DNA from: Acestrorhynchus altus | Lineage: Eukaryota; Chordata; Actinopteri; Characiformes; Acestrorhynchidae | Assembly (NCBI GenBank): GCA_034509495.1 | Contig: CM067507.1 | Location: forward strand, 30,984,526 to 31,048,525 | Reading direction: 5' to 3' | Length of the DNA stretch: 64,000 bases | Shown here: piece by piece, positions 55,372 to 64,000 of the stretch | Layout: each line of letters begins with the position of its first letter | Position numbering within the stretch: position 1 is the stretch's first letter | The notes under the pieces: generated by a model | What the model was told of the DNA's origin: nothing | What the model saw: the letters and a program-made list of their open reading frames with translations, nothing else | Database searches by the model: none | Made by a program: the position numbers and the translations under genes

Positions 55372-55615
55372 GTCCTTGCTTCAGCATGATAATGCACCAT
55401 GTCACAAAGCTACAGTCTCTTAAACTGCTTTTAGGCACATGACTGTGAGCTTCTTCAGGGACGTTTTCAGTGTCAATAGAACATCTTTGTGATGTGTTGG
55501 AACAGGAGGTTCACAGCATGAGGGTGCTCCTGAAAAATCATCAGGAACTGTGTGACAATCATGTCAAAGTGGAGCATGTTCTGGAATCCCTGAATTGTGT
55601 CTGTTTTTGAGAGCA
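55372..55615 (+). pseudogene. Tc1-type transposase relic
   Basis: Reads SLLQHDNAPCHKATVS around 55372-55420, matching the conserved FQHDNAPCH block with the second catalytic Asp. Degraded continuation: CAATAGAACATCTTTGTGAT corresponds to the -PIEHLWD- block, then GTGTTGGAACAGGAGGTTCA and ATGTCAAAGTGGAGC. Stops and frameshifts interrupt it several times. The SPDL part of the third catalytic motif is lost. No terminal repeats were found. The family differs from the 9369 and 41172 elements. Confidence 0.75.
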
Positions 55616-55656
55616 AAGGGAGTCTCCACCCAACAATACAGTGGTCCTAATAGCGT

Positions 55657-55657
<1 letters not shown>

Positions 55658-55705
<48 letters not shown>
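55658..55705 (+). repeat. (AC)n microsatellite
   Basis: About 24 AC units. Confidence 0.97.
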
Positions 55706-55711
<6 letters not shown>

Positions 55712-55940
55712 AACACAACCAACTGCCCAGGGCAGAGGGATTGCACAAAAACAAGAGTAAGAGTTTGAAGTGCAGAGGGGCAACAAGAAGAAAAGAAAAG
55801 TAGATTCTGTTAATGAAGAGGAAAGTGGCTGCAGGCTCCTCAGCCCACTCCACATTTCAATTCAGAGTGCTGGGCCCGTGCCTGGGCCATCAAAGTTCCG
55901 TTAGAGGGTGTGGAGGGGGAGAGAGTGGGGGGCAGCAGAG

Positions 55941-55943
<3 letters not shown>

Positions 55944-55981
<38 letters not shown>
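55944..55981 (+). repeat. (GA)n microsatellite
   Basis: About 19 GA units. Confidence 0.97.
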
Positions 55982-55983
<2 letters not shown>

Positions 55984-56830
55984 AGGAACTTAGAAGAGCT
56001 TGGGGTCACAACTGCTGCAACATTCTACTGGAACGAGTGGAAGTTAAAGAATCTGGGTCATATCAGGGTAATTGCAGCACATAAGTGATGAGCTACACCC
56101 AACACATGCCTTATCATTCAAATCACATCATCTACAGAAATGCTGCAATCCTAGTGCCTGCATTGCACGAGTGTTTCACCAGAGCTCAGAGCTTTGGCAC
56201 AAAGAGATTGACGGCTGCAGAGGCATAGCATTAATAAAGTTAATGAGCTCAGGCTTCCACAGTGCTGCTACTCTTAAAACTACACCAAAGGGAATCACAC
56301 ACAATGCTGTAAATGTTTAGCAAGCAGAACACAGTGTAACAAGAAGAGAGCTTATTTACTCAGGTTTTATGTCGCAAGAAATTTGCTCAAATGATGCAAC
56401 GTCTGCTGATTATATCAACAAGCGTCTGACCATGACATGTCACAGTGTAATTGAACTAAGGAATATTCAGGAAGTCTGCTAATTAAAGTATAAATATGTG
56501 AATAAATGTAAAGTACTCGGAACGTCCTACAGAGCTGTAAGGGACAATAAGCCAGGACGTTTGATGTTGGGACATTTATTTCTTTGATAAAACAAGCATG
56601 AACGTACAGTCATACAGATGACTTCATGAATTTGCATATGTTGTGTGGAAATAATGTGGTCGCTGGACAAAACTGGTAAATATTGTAAGGACTGGTTGGA
56701 TCTGAAGAAATGTGTACCATTATAAGACTGCACACTGCATCCTGGAGGAACACTAATGCAGTGGTGGTATACTGGCATGTTTAAAATACATCCCCCTCAC
56801 ACACATTATTTTTAAGAGATGCCATAGAAC
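55982..56830. other. Non-coding, no gene recognised
   Basis: Nothing recognised; AT-rich to the right. Confidence 0.5.
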
Positions 56831-56832
56831 TA

Positions 56833-57006
56833 CCGTATTTTCCAGAATATAAGCCACACCGGAATATAAGCCACACCCGCAAAGTAAAAAAAAAAAAAAA
56901 AAACCTGGAAAATAACATATGTAAGAAGAAAAAGCTCATTCTCATTATAAGCCGCATGGTTTAAAGTGTGGGGAAAATGTAGTGTCTTATAATCCAGAAA
57001 ATACGG
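56833..57006. mobile_element. 174-bp MITE with TA duplication
   Basis: Terminal repeats CCGTATTTTCCAGAATATAA (left) and CCGTATTTTCTGGATTATAA (right, reverse-complemented), flanked by TA at 56831-56832 and 57007-57008. Internally GCCACACC- and GCCGCATGG-type words and an A18 run at about 56886-56903. The 'ccgtattttccgga(c)tataag' end is a widespread fish MITE signature. It has no coding capacity and depends on a Tc1/mariner-type transposase in trans. Confidence 0.88.
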
Positions 57007-57008
57007 TA

Positions 57009-57982
57009 ATTATTTTGCTTTCATTAGAAAAGAAATGTGAACGTAAGCATGAAGGACTTTTCAAACGTCTAAAGAACATTCACTGATATAAAATGTATCT
57101 ACCAAAAAGGTTCTTTCACAGCATTACAGTGGGAAACAGGTTTTAAGCACACAAAATTAAGAAAAGTGATCATTTTGTGCACATTTGCATGACACCAGTA
57201 TTAAAAAACTATACAATACAATATACTATAGTACAATAGTGCAATATATAGTACAATGTATTATACTCACCAATCTCTAAGGCTTTTTGAGTTAAAAAAA
57301 GAAAACAAAAATGTAATTAAATAAATGATCTGCAGATGAATCCATAAAGAAAAGAACTACCTGAAAAGAAAAGCCTTTGAAAGAGCTCCACTTAATGCAG
57401 AATTTGCAAATGAAGAAATGCTGCTGAATGTCTGTGTCAGATGAAAGTTCTTCATAAGAGTGGTTGGCCCAACATACTTTTTGAAACTAAGGAATTTTAT
57501 GCAATGCCAGGGAACATGTAGTGCCTATTTTAATCAAATGGAGAAGCAGCTCAACCAAACATATTAACTGTTTTACAGCAAAGAAAGCTAGTGTCTGGAT
57601 TTAGGGTGTAAAATCATTAGAATTATGTTCATTAGTTCTGATGAGTGACCTTGGCCATCATAGTGCTTAGTAGTCATAGACTAAGGCTACATGACATGTA
57701 GCAAAGGTACCCTCTACAGGACAGAGGAGCCACTGCTCCACACTTCACAAAAACAATGAAGCAAACCATGACCTCTGTCTTCAATGAGACCTCGGGAACA
57801 GACATCAGAAACATCATGTGATATGAAATACGAGCATAACAGACCCCTAACAGAAAGAGAAAAACAACCTTTAGTGAGTTCATGAACAGCAGTTTGAAAA
57901 TAGAGACCTAATATGTCCTTACAATGACAGGCAAGCATAACTGGACATTGTCAGCAGCTCAGCATTCTGGTTTGTGTGTTTA

Positions 57983-57985
<3 letters not shown>
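57009..57985. other. Non-coding, no gene recognised
   Basis: AT-rich. TATAGTACAATA words near 57220-57255 form a short local repeat. No gene recognised. Confidence 0.5.

Positions 57986-58013
<28 letters not shown>
57986..58013 (+). repeat. (TG)n microsatellite
   Basis: About 14 TG units. Confidence 0.95.
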
Positions 58014-58017
<4 letters not shown>

Positions 58018-58127
58018 TTGCAACCAAGGCTCCCCACTGTGCTCCAAGGCAACTGGGAGAACCCAGCAGGGGGTCCTAGACTGTCACTTTTGCTTAAGAG
58101 CACCCATCGTGCCTGACCCAATTCCGC

Positions 58128-58784
<657 letters not shown>

Positions 58785-59040
58785 TTCCACCCACTGCTGA
58801 CACAGATGTGCAAATGCACACACAGCTTGTCTAGAAATGAATGAATGATGATGCACTTACATAGCACCTATCTAGATGCTTATGATCAGCACTCGTCACA
58901 ATCACACTCAACTAACACACACTGGCATGTCTAGTCCTTGTAGAGAACAGTATGGCAGCATTACCAGTTGAATAGGAGCAGTGGAACTGTGTTCTCTGGA
59001 ATGACAGAGCTACATCCAGTAGTTGGGGAGAAAGGGATGA
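58785..59040 (-). repeat. R1 minus copy, split by a 93-base insertion
   Basis: The R1 words CCACCCACTGCTGACACAGA and CACACAGCTTGTCTAG stop at 58834 and resume at 58928 with TCTAGTCCTTGTAGAGAACA, GGAGCAGTGGAACTGTGTTC and TCTCTGGAATGACAGAGCTA. The gap is filled by the insertion at 58835-58927. Confidence 0.75.
58835..58927 (-). mobile_element. 5'-truncated LINE-tail insertion with 7-bp TSD
   Basis: A 93-base insert in R1 flanked by the perfect direct repeat TGTCTAG (58828-58834 and 58928-58934). On the minus strand it ends in GCTATGTAAGTGCATCATCA then (TTCA)n, the terminal form of L2/CR1-type LINEs (compare 3690-3770). A target duplication plus a tandem-repeat tail is the mark of target-primed reverse transcription of a short 3' piece. 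Confidence 0.75.
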
Positions 59041-59123
59041 GGTGGCTCTTGGCTAGATATCAACACTACTGGAACCTAAACACTCATAAACCCAAACCTC
59101 TCACTCAGAGCCACTCGCCCAAT

Positions 59124-59126
<3 letters not shown>

Positions 59127-59178
<52 letters not shown>

Positions 59179-59225
59179 TTACCAAGCAAGTTCAAGAGAG
59201 AGAGAGAAAAGAGAAAAAGAGACAC

Positions 59226-59260
<35 letters not shown>
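59127..59260 (+). repeat. (CT)n and (GA)n inverted pair
   Basis: A clean CT tract (59127-59174) is followed after about 20 bases by GA-rich sequence (59195-59260) with a clean 16-unit GA tract at its end. The two are complementary and can pair. Confidence 0.96.
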
Positions 59261-59262
<2 letters not shown>

Positions 59263-59379
59263 AAATGTAAGACTCTGGAGTTGTCATTGATCATGGTGAG
59301 CAGTGTATTGATTAAATGACAAAGAGGATGAACAGGCTTCTTCTCAGCAGCTTCTTCTCTTGTGAAGAGCTCTCCTAGA

Positions 59380-59381
<2 letters not shown>

Positions 59382-59419
<38 letters not shown>
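59382..59419 (+). repeat. (GT)n microsatellite
   Basis: About 19 GT units. Confidence 0.97.
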
Positions 59420-59421
<2 letters not shown>

Positions 59422-59488
59422 GAAAGGACAAATTTCAATAGATATCAACTGATACTGTGGCTCTTCTTTATGGGTATGTCAGGGTGTG

Positions 59489-59489
<1 letters not shown>

Positions 59490-59536
<47 letters not shown>
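59490..59536 (+). repeat. (CA)n microsatellite
   Basis: About 23 CA units, complementary to the GT tract 70 bases upstream. Confidence 0.97.
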
Positions 59537-59538
<2 letters not shown>

Positions 59539-60136
59539 CTAAATGGAATTATCTGGGGTGCAACAATAAATGTGAGACAAATAATGAGAGCAGAGCTGGA
59601 GGCAGGGGGAGTGTAACACACTGACTTGGAGGATGTCAGCAAATTTCAGTGTTCAAACATGCAGCTGCAGAAGATGCCACAATTAGAACGTTTCCTGAGA
59701 TTTCCACGTTAATATGTCCAATAATTTACAGTATTCTGCACAAAGCCACAGTCCAACCCTCGTTTCACATTTTTCAGAAAATATTTGTGAAGGACATAAG
59801 ACAGATGATAAGTCAGCTTGCATGAAGAAGAGGACAGTCAAAGGAAAATGAGTGAAAAAGCAAGAGTTTAGAAAAGTCGATGGGGGGAATGGGACTCCTG
59901 ACAAGCACCTCAGAGACCACACCTCAAAATCAATGAATGTGTTCAGAAAGTTGTAAGTATTAAACTGTGGAAACATCTCCCCGACTTATTTCTGTAGAAA
60001 ACAAATACAGAAACATGAAATAATAGTAAAAAAAACAGACACAATGAACATGGAAACAACCAAAATGAAATGTAGTTGCTGAGAGCTCTGTGTGATTTTA
60101 AGTTAAGAGTGCACTTCATGCTATGTTATTCACCTT
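59537..60136. other. Non-coding, no gene recognised
   Basis: Nothing recognised. Confidence 0.5.
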
Positions 60137-60425
60137 GGTTGCTATGGTGTTGCTAAGTGGTTATTATGTGGTTGCTATGTGGTTGATGTAGTGTTGCTAT
60201 GTGGTTGCTAACATTTTGATAGGTGGTTGCTATGGTGTCCCAGGTGGTTGTTATAGTTTCAATAAACGGTTTTTAGATTGGTACTATAGTGCTGGAAGGT
60301 GGTTAATATGGTATTCCAGGAGGTTGCTAGGGTGTTGCTTCACACTCACTAGTTTTCCAGGTAGATACTCTGGTGTCTCAGGTGGTTGCTGTGGTACCCA
60401 GTGTGGTGGGCTTGGTGTTCATAGG
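60137..60425 (+). repeat. Degenerate GGTTGCTATG minisatellite
   Basis: About eighteen diverged copies of a 15-17 base unit such as GTGGTTGCTATGGTGTT, AGGTGGTTGCTATGGTGTC and GGAGGTTGCTAGGGTGTT. The overlapping 89-codon frame (60201-60470) is a translation of this array, not a gene. Similar 'gttgctatggtgtt' arrays are frequent in fish genomes. Confidence 0.9.
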
Positions 60426-61340
60426 GTGTCTGTATATAAAGTGCATAAAATGTGTTTCACAGTTATGTAGCAAAACTCCAAAAAAATTAGACAAAACTGA
60501 AGAAGAAGAATCTACCATCAACCCGAATAAACATCAGTTCAAACCAACAAAAGATGGAGAAGAAGTGCACAATCTGTTTGTAATAATGTTCTTATTTTCT
60601 GCTGGACAGAAGCCTGGGTTGTGAGCAGCTGTTCGCACCGTGTTGTGGAAATGCCCAATTTACCTCACAACATGAGCTCCAGCATCGCAGGTGCCACCTC
60701 AGCACTTGGCACTGTTGCCATAGTGATGCCCCAATGTATTTCCAGAGACTGGACGAGCCAATCAGAGCCCCATACCATAGCCAATGTCACACTGTAAAGG
60801 CCCAGACATGCCGATGACAGCGTGTCCAAAGCAACCTTCTCCGGCCACCATGTGGAGCAGAATCGGAGGGAGCTGCCATTCTACTGCCAGCAGTACCATC
60901 TAGTGGCAAAGACTTATATCACACTGAACAGCACTTTTCAAAGCAATCTCAACCCAGGCACAGAGGCTGATTTCCAAAACAGCTCAGTCAGCAATTCACA
61001 GGATGTATGTGTATGAGAGAAACGCACTCGAGGGAGAGTCTCTGTAGGTGTAATTACAGATTTCTGACTGTGTTGCTATTCAGCACCAGCGTATTAAAGG
61101 AACAGACAGCAGTTTTACTTCAAAACAAAAACTTTTTCAAAGAGTTTAGTGAAAAAATAGGGCATGAAAGAAAAAATCCATGGACTTCCACATCAAATAC
61201 AACTGTATCCAGCAGTGGCACCTGGAAGAAAGTGTGAGATTGCAGAGCTACTGAGAAGGAAAACAAAAGTTTCCTGGAACAATAAATGATTAAACAATCT
61301 GACCAATATTGCCAATTATATATATATATACATACACACA
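60426..61340. other. Non-coding, no gene recognised
   Basis: Mostly unique. 60640-60960 has higher GC content and no simple repeats. No splice-flanked frame is evident. Confidence 0.45.
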
Positions 61341-61719
61341 CAATGAACAATGAAACTGAAACACCAGTCATTGTAGTGTGGGAGGTTTCATGGCTAAATT
61401 GGAGCAGCCTGGTGGCCAATCTTCATTAATTACACCAGTAAGAGCAGAGAGTGAAGGTCCAATTAGCAGGTAAGAGCACAGTTTTGCTCAAAATATTGCG
61501 CACAACAGTATCCAGGGTAATGTCAGCACCACCAAGAAAGACTAACCACATCCAACAGGATTAACTGTGGACGCAAGAGGAAGCTGTCTGAAAGGGATGT
61601 TCGGATGCTAACCCGGATTGTATCCAAAACGTCATTACCAAGACGAATTGACGCTGTATTGTCCGCAAATCAATTATTATGGTCTAAAACCAGGTGTTTC
61701 AGTTTCATTGTCCAACCCC

Positions 61720-61721
<2 letters not shown>
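61341..61721 (+). mobile_element. Family M element, internally deleted
   Basis: The left end (CAATGAACAATGAAACTGAA) is decayed; the right end TTTCAGTTTCATTGTCCAAC then CCCTG is intact. The body matches 26262-26746 but lacks about 100 bases covering most of the helix-turn-helix relic (from the GCTCAAAATATTGCGCACAA region straight to CAGTATCCAGGGTAATGTCA). Confidence 0.88.

Positions 61722-61769
<48 letters not shown>
61722..61769 (+). repeat. Compound (GT)n(AT)n microsatellite
   Basis: Five to six GT units then about 18 AT units, immediately after the family M right end. A shorter TA/CA tract (61318-61340) lies at the left end. Confidence 0.96.
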
Positions 61770-61773
<4 letters not shown>

Positions 61774-62767
61774 TAAAAAATATAACATAACTACTGATTT
61801 GATGAGTGTATATGAGCTGAACTTTAAGTACAACACGACATGAACAGGTTAACACCAAGATTAAACAGAAAGTGAGCACAATGTGATGAATAACAGGAAC
61901 TGACTGCTGCTGGATCTCTCAGAAGGTGTAGCTGTGAAATGGTAAGTGGAGTCGACACAGCCGGGCTGGGCTTTCGCCTCAGGGCCTCACACATTCAGCA
62001 AGTTTAACCCCACATCTGTACTCATTCGCATCTTCCTCTCTAATTGGACCAGGTTTTGCAGTGTGGTTTTGCTTCTACCTGTATGCAGATGGTAAAGTCA
62101 ATAGTACGCAAATAGCTGCACTATCTTTCGCTCCATCAACTTCGAACAGTCTTGTCAGTCAAGCTGAGGGACAGAAACCAGGCTGAAACATATGCATTCA
62201 AATATGAACCATCGTTCCACTCCAATGAATTCAGGCTATAATGAGAGACTGCAGAAAGTCATGGTCAGCTGAAGACAAGCCTCAGCAGTCAGAGGGGAGG
62301 AAGAGGAAAAAAGGGCAGGTGGCAAGGCAAAAAAAAAAGAAAGGCAAAAAAAGAAAAAGGAAAATATGAGAAACCGATCAACTGCACTAACACTCCAGGC
62401 ATTTCTTGTCTGATTTCGATTCTCTTAAAAATCTATACACACAGTTCTTGTCATAACTGTGCACAGACTAGTACTCAAAAGCCCAGCCACCCACTCACAC
62501 TGCTCTACCCATCCACCCACACACTTCAAATCATACGAGCATACACACACAGATGTTCATTTGGCTGTTCAAACTCTGAAGCCGAGCCCAACCACTAAAC
62601 AAGAGGATCCATATCAACTGGGTAAGCTAGGCAGGCCTCAGAGACCACTTGTGGAGAAGGATTAGCCATAAAGAGCAAAACTGAGGCAATGTTACTATGA
62701 CTGATGAACAGCAATCCGATGGACTGACATTTGTACACAGGAATAACACAAATAAAACCACACTTAC
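61770..62767. other. Intron-like non-coding sequence
   Basis: Unique sequence with A-rich runs at 62327-62362. If the microexon at 62768-62800 is real, this is the intron downstream of it on the minus strand. Confidence 0.45.
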
Positions 62768-62800
62768 TTGACAGTCAAAGTCCTGGAAATTTCGTCCATT
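62768..62800 (-). CDS. Candidate 33-nt microexon, protein unknown
   Basis: On the minus strand a pyrimidine tract (TCTTCTCTTTGTTCTCTTCT then ATTTTCCCATAG) ends in an AG acceptor, followed by 33 bases and the donor CAA/GTAAGTG. Both sites are close to consensus, and a branch-site-like TTTAATC lies about 45 bases upstream. The length is a multiple of three. In phase 0 it encodes NGRNFQDFDCQ; a second frame is also open (MDEISRTLTV), and the third has a stop. Such short in-frame exons are typical of alternatively spliced neuronal genes, which is inference. I do not recognise the protein. Neighbouring exons would lie outside the window to the right or far to the left. Confidence 0.42.
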
Positions 62801-62879
62801 CTATGGGAAAATAGAAGAGAACAAAGAGAAGAGATGAGGATTAAATAAAACAGGACATACAATCAATCACTCACGTTCA

Positions 62880-63020
62880 CACACCAGAGCAATTTAGAGT
62901 AGCCGATTCATCTGATATCCATGTTTATGGAATATGAAAGAAAACCAGACATGGGGAGAACATGGAAGGTCAAGATCCCTTCACTGGGAAGCAAACATGC
63001 TAAGCACCAAGCCACTGTGC
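62880..63020 (-). mobile_element. SINE-like remnant
   Basis: CAGAGCAATTTAGAGTAGCC, GATTCATCTGATATCCATGT, GGAAAACC-like sequence, GACATGGGGAGAACATGGAA and GCTAAGCACCAAGCCACTG follow a tRNA-derived SINE found in many fishes, in reverse order relative to its promoter. A reverse box-like TTCACTGGGAAGC replaces the expected B box, so the head is decayed. Confidence 0.6.
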
Positions 63021-63025
63021 TTCCT

Positions 63026-63140
63026 AAGTTGCAGCCATTGCTGACACGGATGTAAATGAGAAGTATTGCCAACAGAACAGGAATGTGGAGCAGACATGAA
63101 CCAGTACCATCACATAGGACACTTTCAACACTAGGACAAT
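63026..63140 (-). repeat. R1 fragment, minus
   Basis: GCAGCCATTGCTGACACGGA, AGAAGTATTGCCAACAGAAC and GGAGCAGACATGAACCAGT match the R1 right end (compare 12822-12930). About 25 bases are missing after the first block. Confidence 0.6.
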
Positions 63141-63227
63141 GAAGACAAGCAAATGCCTCCTCTGATACAAAATGCCACCATTGCGTCATTGCCACTGCAC
63201 TGGGATCCATTTATATTTACGGTGTGA

Positions 63228-63400
63228 CTTACAAGGTCATATTACACATTACAGAGGGGGAAGAGCAGGAGTCTTGCCCAAGGACTGATATTGGTGTAGC
63301 ACAGCACAGTTGTCCAGACTGGGAATTGAATCTCAGTCACCCACTTGGCTTGGTGGCTCACTGGTGGTGTTATCTGGTGCACCACACCCTTGGTCCCTGG
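63228..63400 (-). mobile_element. tRNA-derived SINE (family C)
   Basis: On the minus strand: GATTCAATTCC (B-box-like, 63322-63332), AGTCTGGACAACTGTGCTGT, GCTACACCAATATCAGTCCT, TGGGCAAGACTCCTGCTCTT and TGTAATGTGTAATATGACC, in the order of a SINE I recall from otophysan fishes. The tail lies to the left, ending near ACCTTGTAAGTCAC. Confidence 0.62.
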
Positions 63401-64000
63401 GGTCCCCAGCTCCGATACACTGACCAACAGACATGCCACTCCCACCAAGCGAGAGCCTGGTCAATTTTGCTGTATCAGACTGATGCCTGGTGTGAGGTAT
63501 ATGGATTAATATACCAGTATACTGTCTGCTGTTCCCAGAAATAAAAAAAAATACTGTTAGGCTTGACCTTTTTCTTTTCTAAGGCTCACTGAATTCAACA
63601 ACCGTCTCAGTCCCCAAATGTTGGACCCAAGTTTGTTTACATTAAATGCCTACATAACTACATAATCTGCTTTAAAAAGTACTCTTTGTTCACATTAGTC
63701 CTACTAATAAATCCAATTTCCGCTAGCCTGGTACTGGGGATTTGCCTGTTGTGTTAGCATCAAGCTATTTTTGGCACAATGAATGTATAAATGTATACTA
63801 ATGACCAGTAAGCTTGTTACAAGCTCACTGCACAAGAGTTCAGACTTCCCCCTCCAGCTGATTCACAGCTTTCCTCTGCAGGGCTAAAGGGCTTTCAAAG
63901 CAGCAGCTCATCTCCAGCTTTCTCAGCCAATGATGAAATCCTTCTGCACACCAGTGCTTGTGATGGATGCATGCGAGATAGGGTTCGGACAGCATCCATA
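63401..64000. other. Non-coding, no gene recognised
   Basis: Nothing recognised in the last 600 bases. A short A9 run lies near 63543-63551. Confidence 0.5.

Noticed and set aside
57268..57310. Minus-strand GTGAGT donor with a nearby T-rich tract
   Set aside because: The enclosed segment would be only about 12 bases and the sequence is generally T/A-rich.
60201..60470. 89-codon plus-strand frame rich in Gly, Tyr and Trp
   Set aside because: Translation of the GGTTGCTATG minisatellite.

Overview
The window reads as non-coding DNA from a ray-finned fish. Transposons of the Tc1/mariner superfamily, tRNA-derived SINEs and very dense dinucleotide microsatellites make up most of the recognisable content. 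The mix of small dispersed repeats resembles what I recall from otophysan fishes (characins, catfishes and relatives); that placement is inference from memory, not a database match. No intact protein-coding gene, rRNA gene or functional tRNA gene is visible. Almost all longer open frames are translated repeats (His-Thr, Val-Cys, Arg-Glu or Ser-Leu runs) or broken transposase pieces.

Two short segments look like possible exons, both on the minus strand. The stronger is a 33-base microexon at 62768-62800 with a long pyrimidine tract, an AG acceptor and a GTAAGT donor. The weaker is an open 30-codon segment at 11017-11106 that starts with ATG, is hydrophobic and ends at a perfect CAG/GTAAGT donor. 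If either is real, most of the window is intron of a minus-strand gene extending beyond it. Neither is matched to a known protein.

Layout. 1-11 kb: mostly unique sequence with two Tc1-type remnants, a LINE tail running into a GATG array, one SINE, and an internally deleted Tc1 element (9.4-10.3 kb). 11-24 kb: the possible signal-peptide exon, a CATC array, microsatellites, a palindromic repeat (15.8-16.3 kb) and hAT-like and MITE-like remnants. 24-40 kb: a SINE, a well-preserved 485-bp TIR element with TA duplications (26.3-26.7 kb), clustered GA/GT/CA tracts at 31-32 kb, a 300-bp polypurine block at 36.8-37.1 kb, and a hairpin repeat cluster at 38.6-39.2 kb. 40-51 kb: the densest transposon zone, with a Tc1-like pseudogene decaying into a CA tract, inverted copies of the 26-kb element, a Tc1 copy split by an LTR-like insertion, and two copies of a non-coding repeat placed head to head. 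51-64 kb: a SINE abutting a 561-bp mariner with TA duplications, a strong G-quadruplex motif, a 174-bp MITE, a nested LINE insertion with a perfect 7-bp target duplication, a GGTTGCTATG-type minisatellite and the candidate microexon.

I did not find a new biological system. The most useful observations are the candidate exons and the nested or inverted transposon structures that allow relative dating of insertions. Family names are by recognition of sequence motifs; no alignment or search was run. Repeat edges are accurate to about 5-20 bases unless a target duplication is stated.
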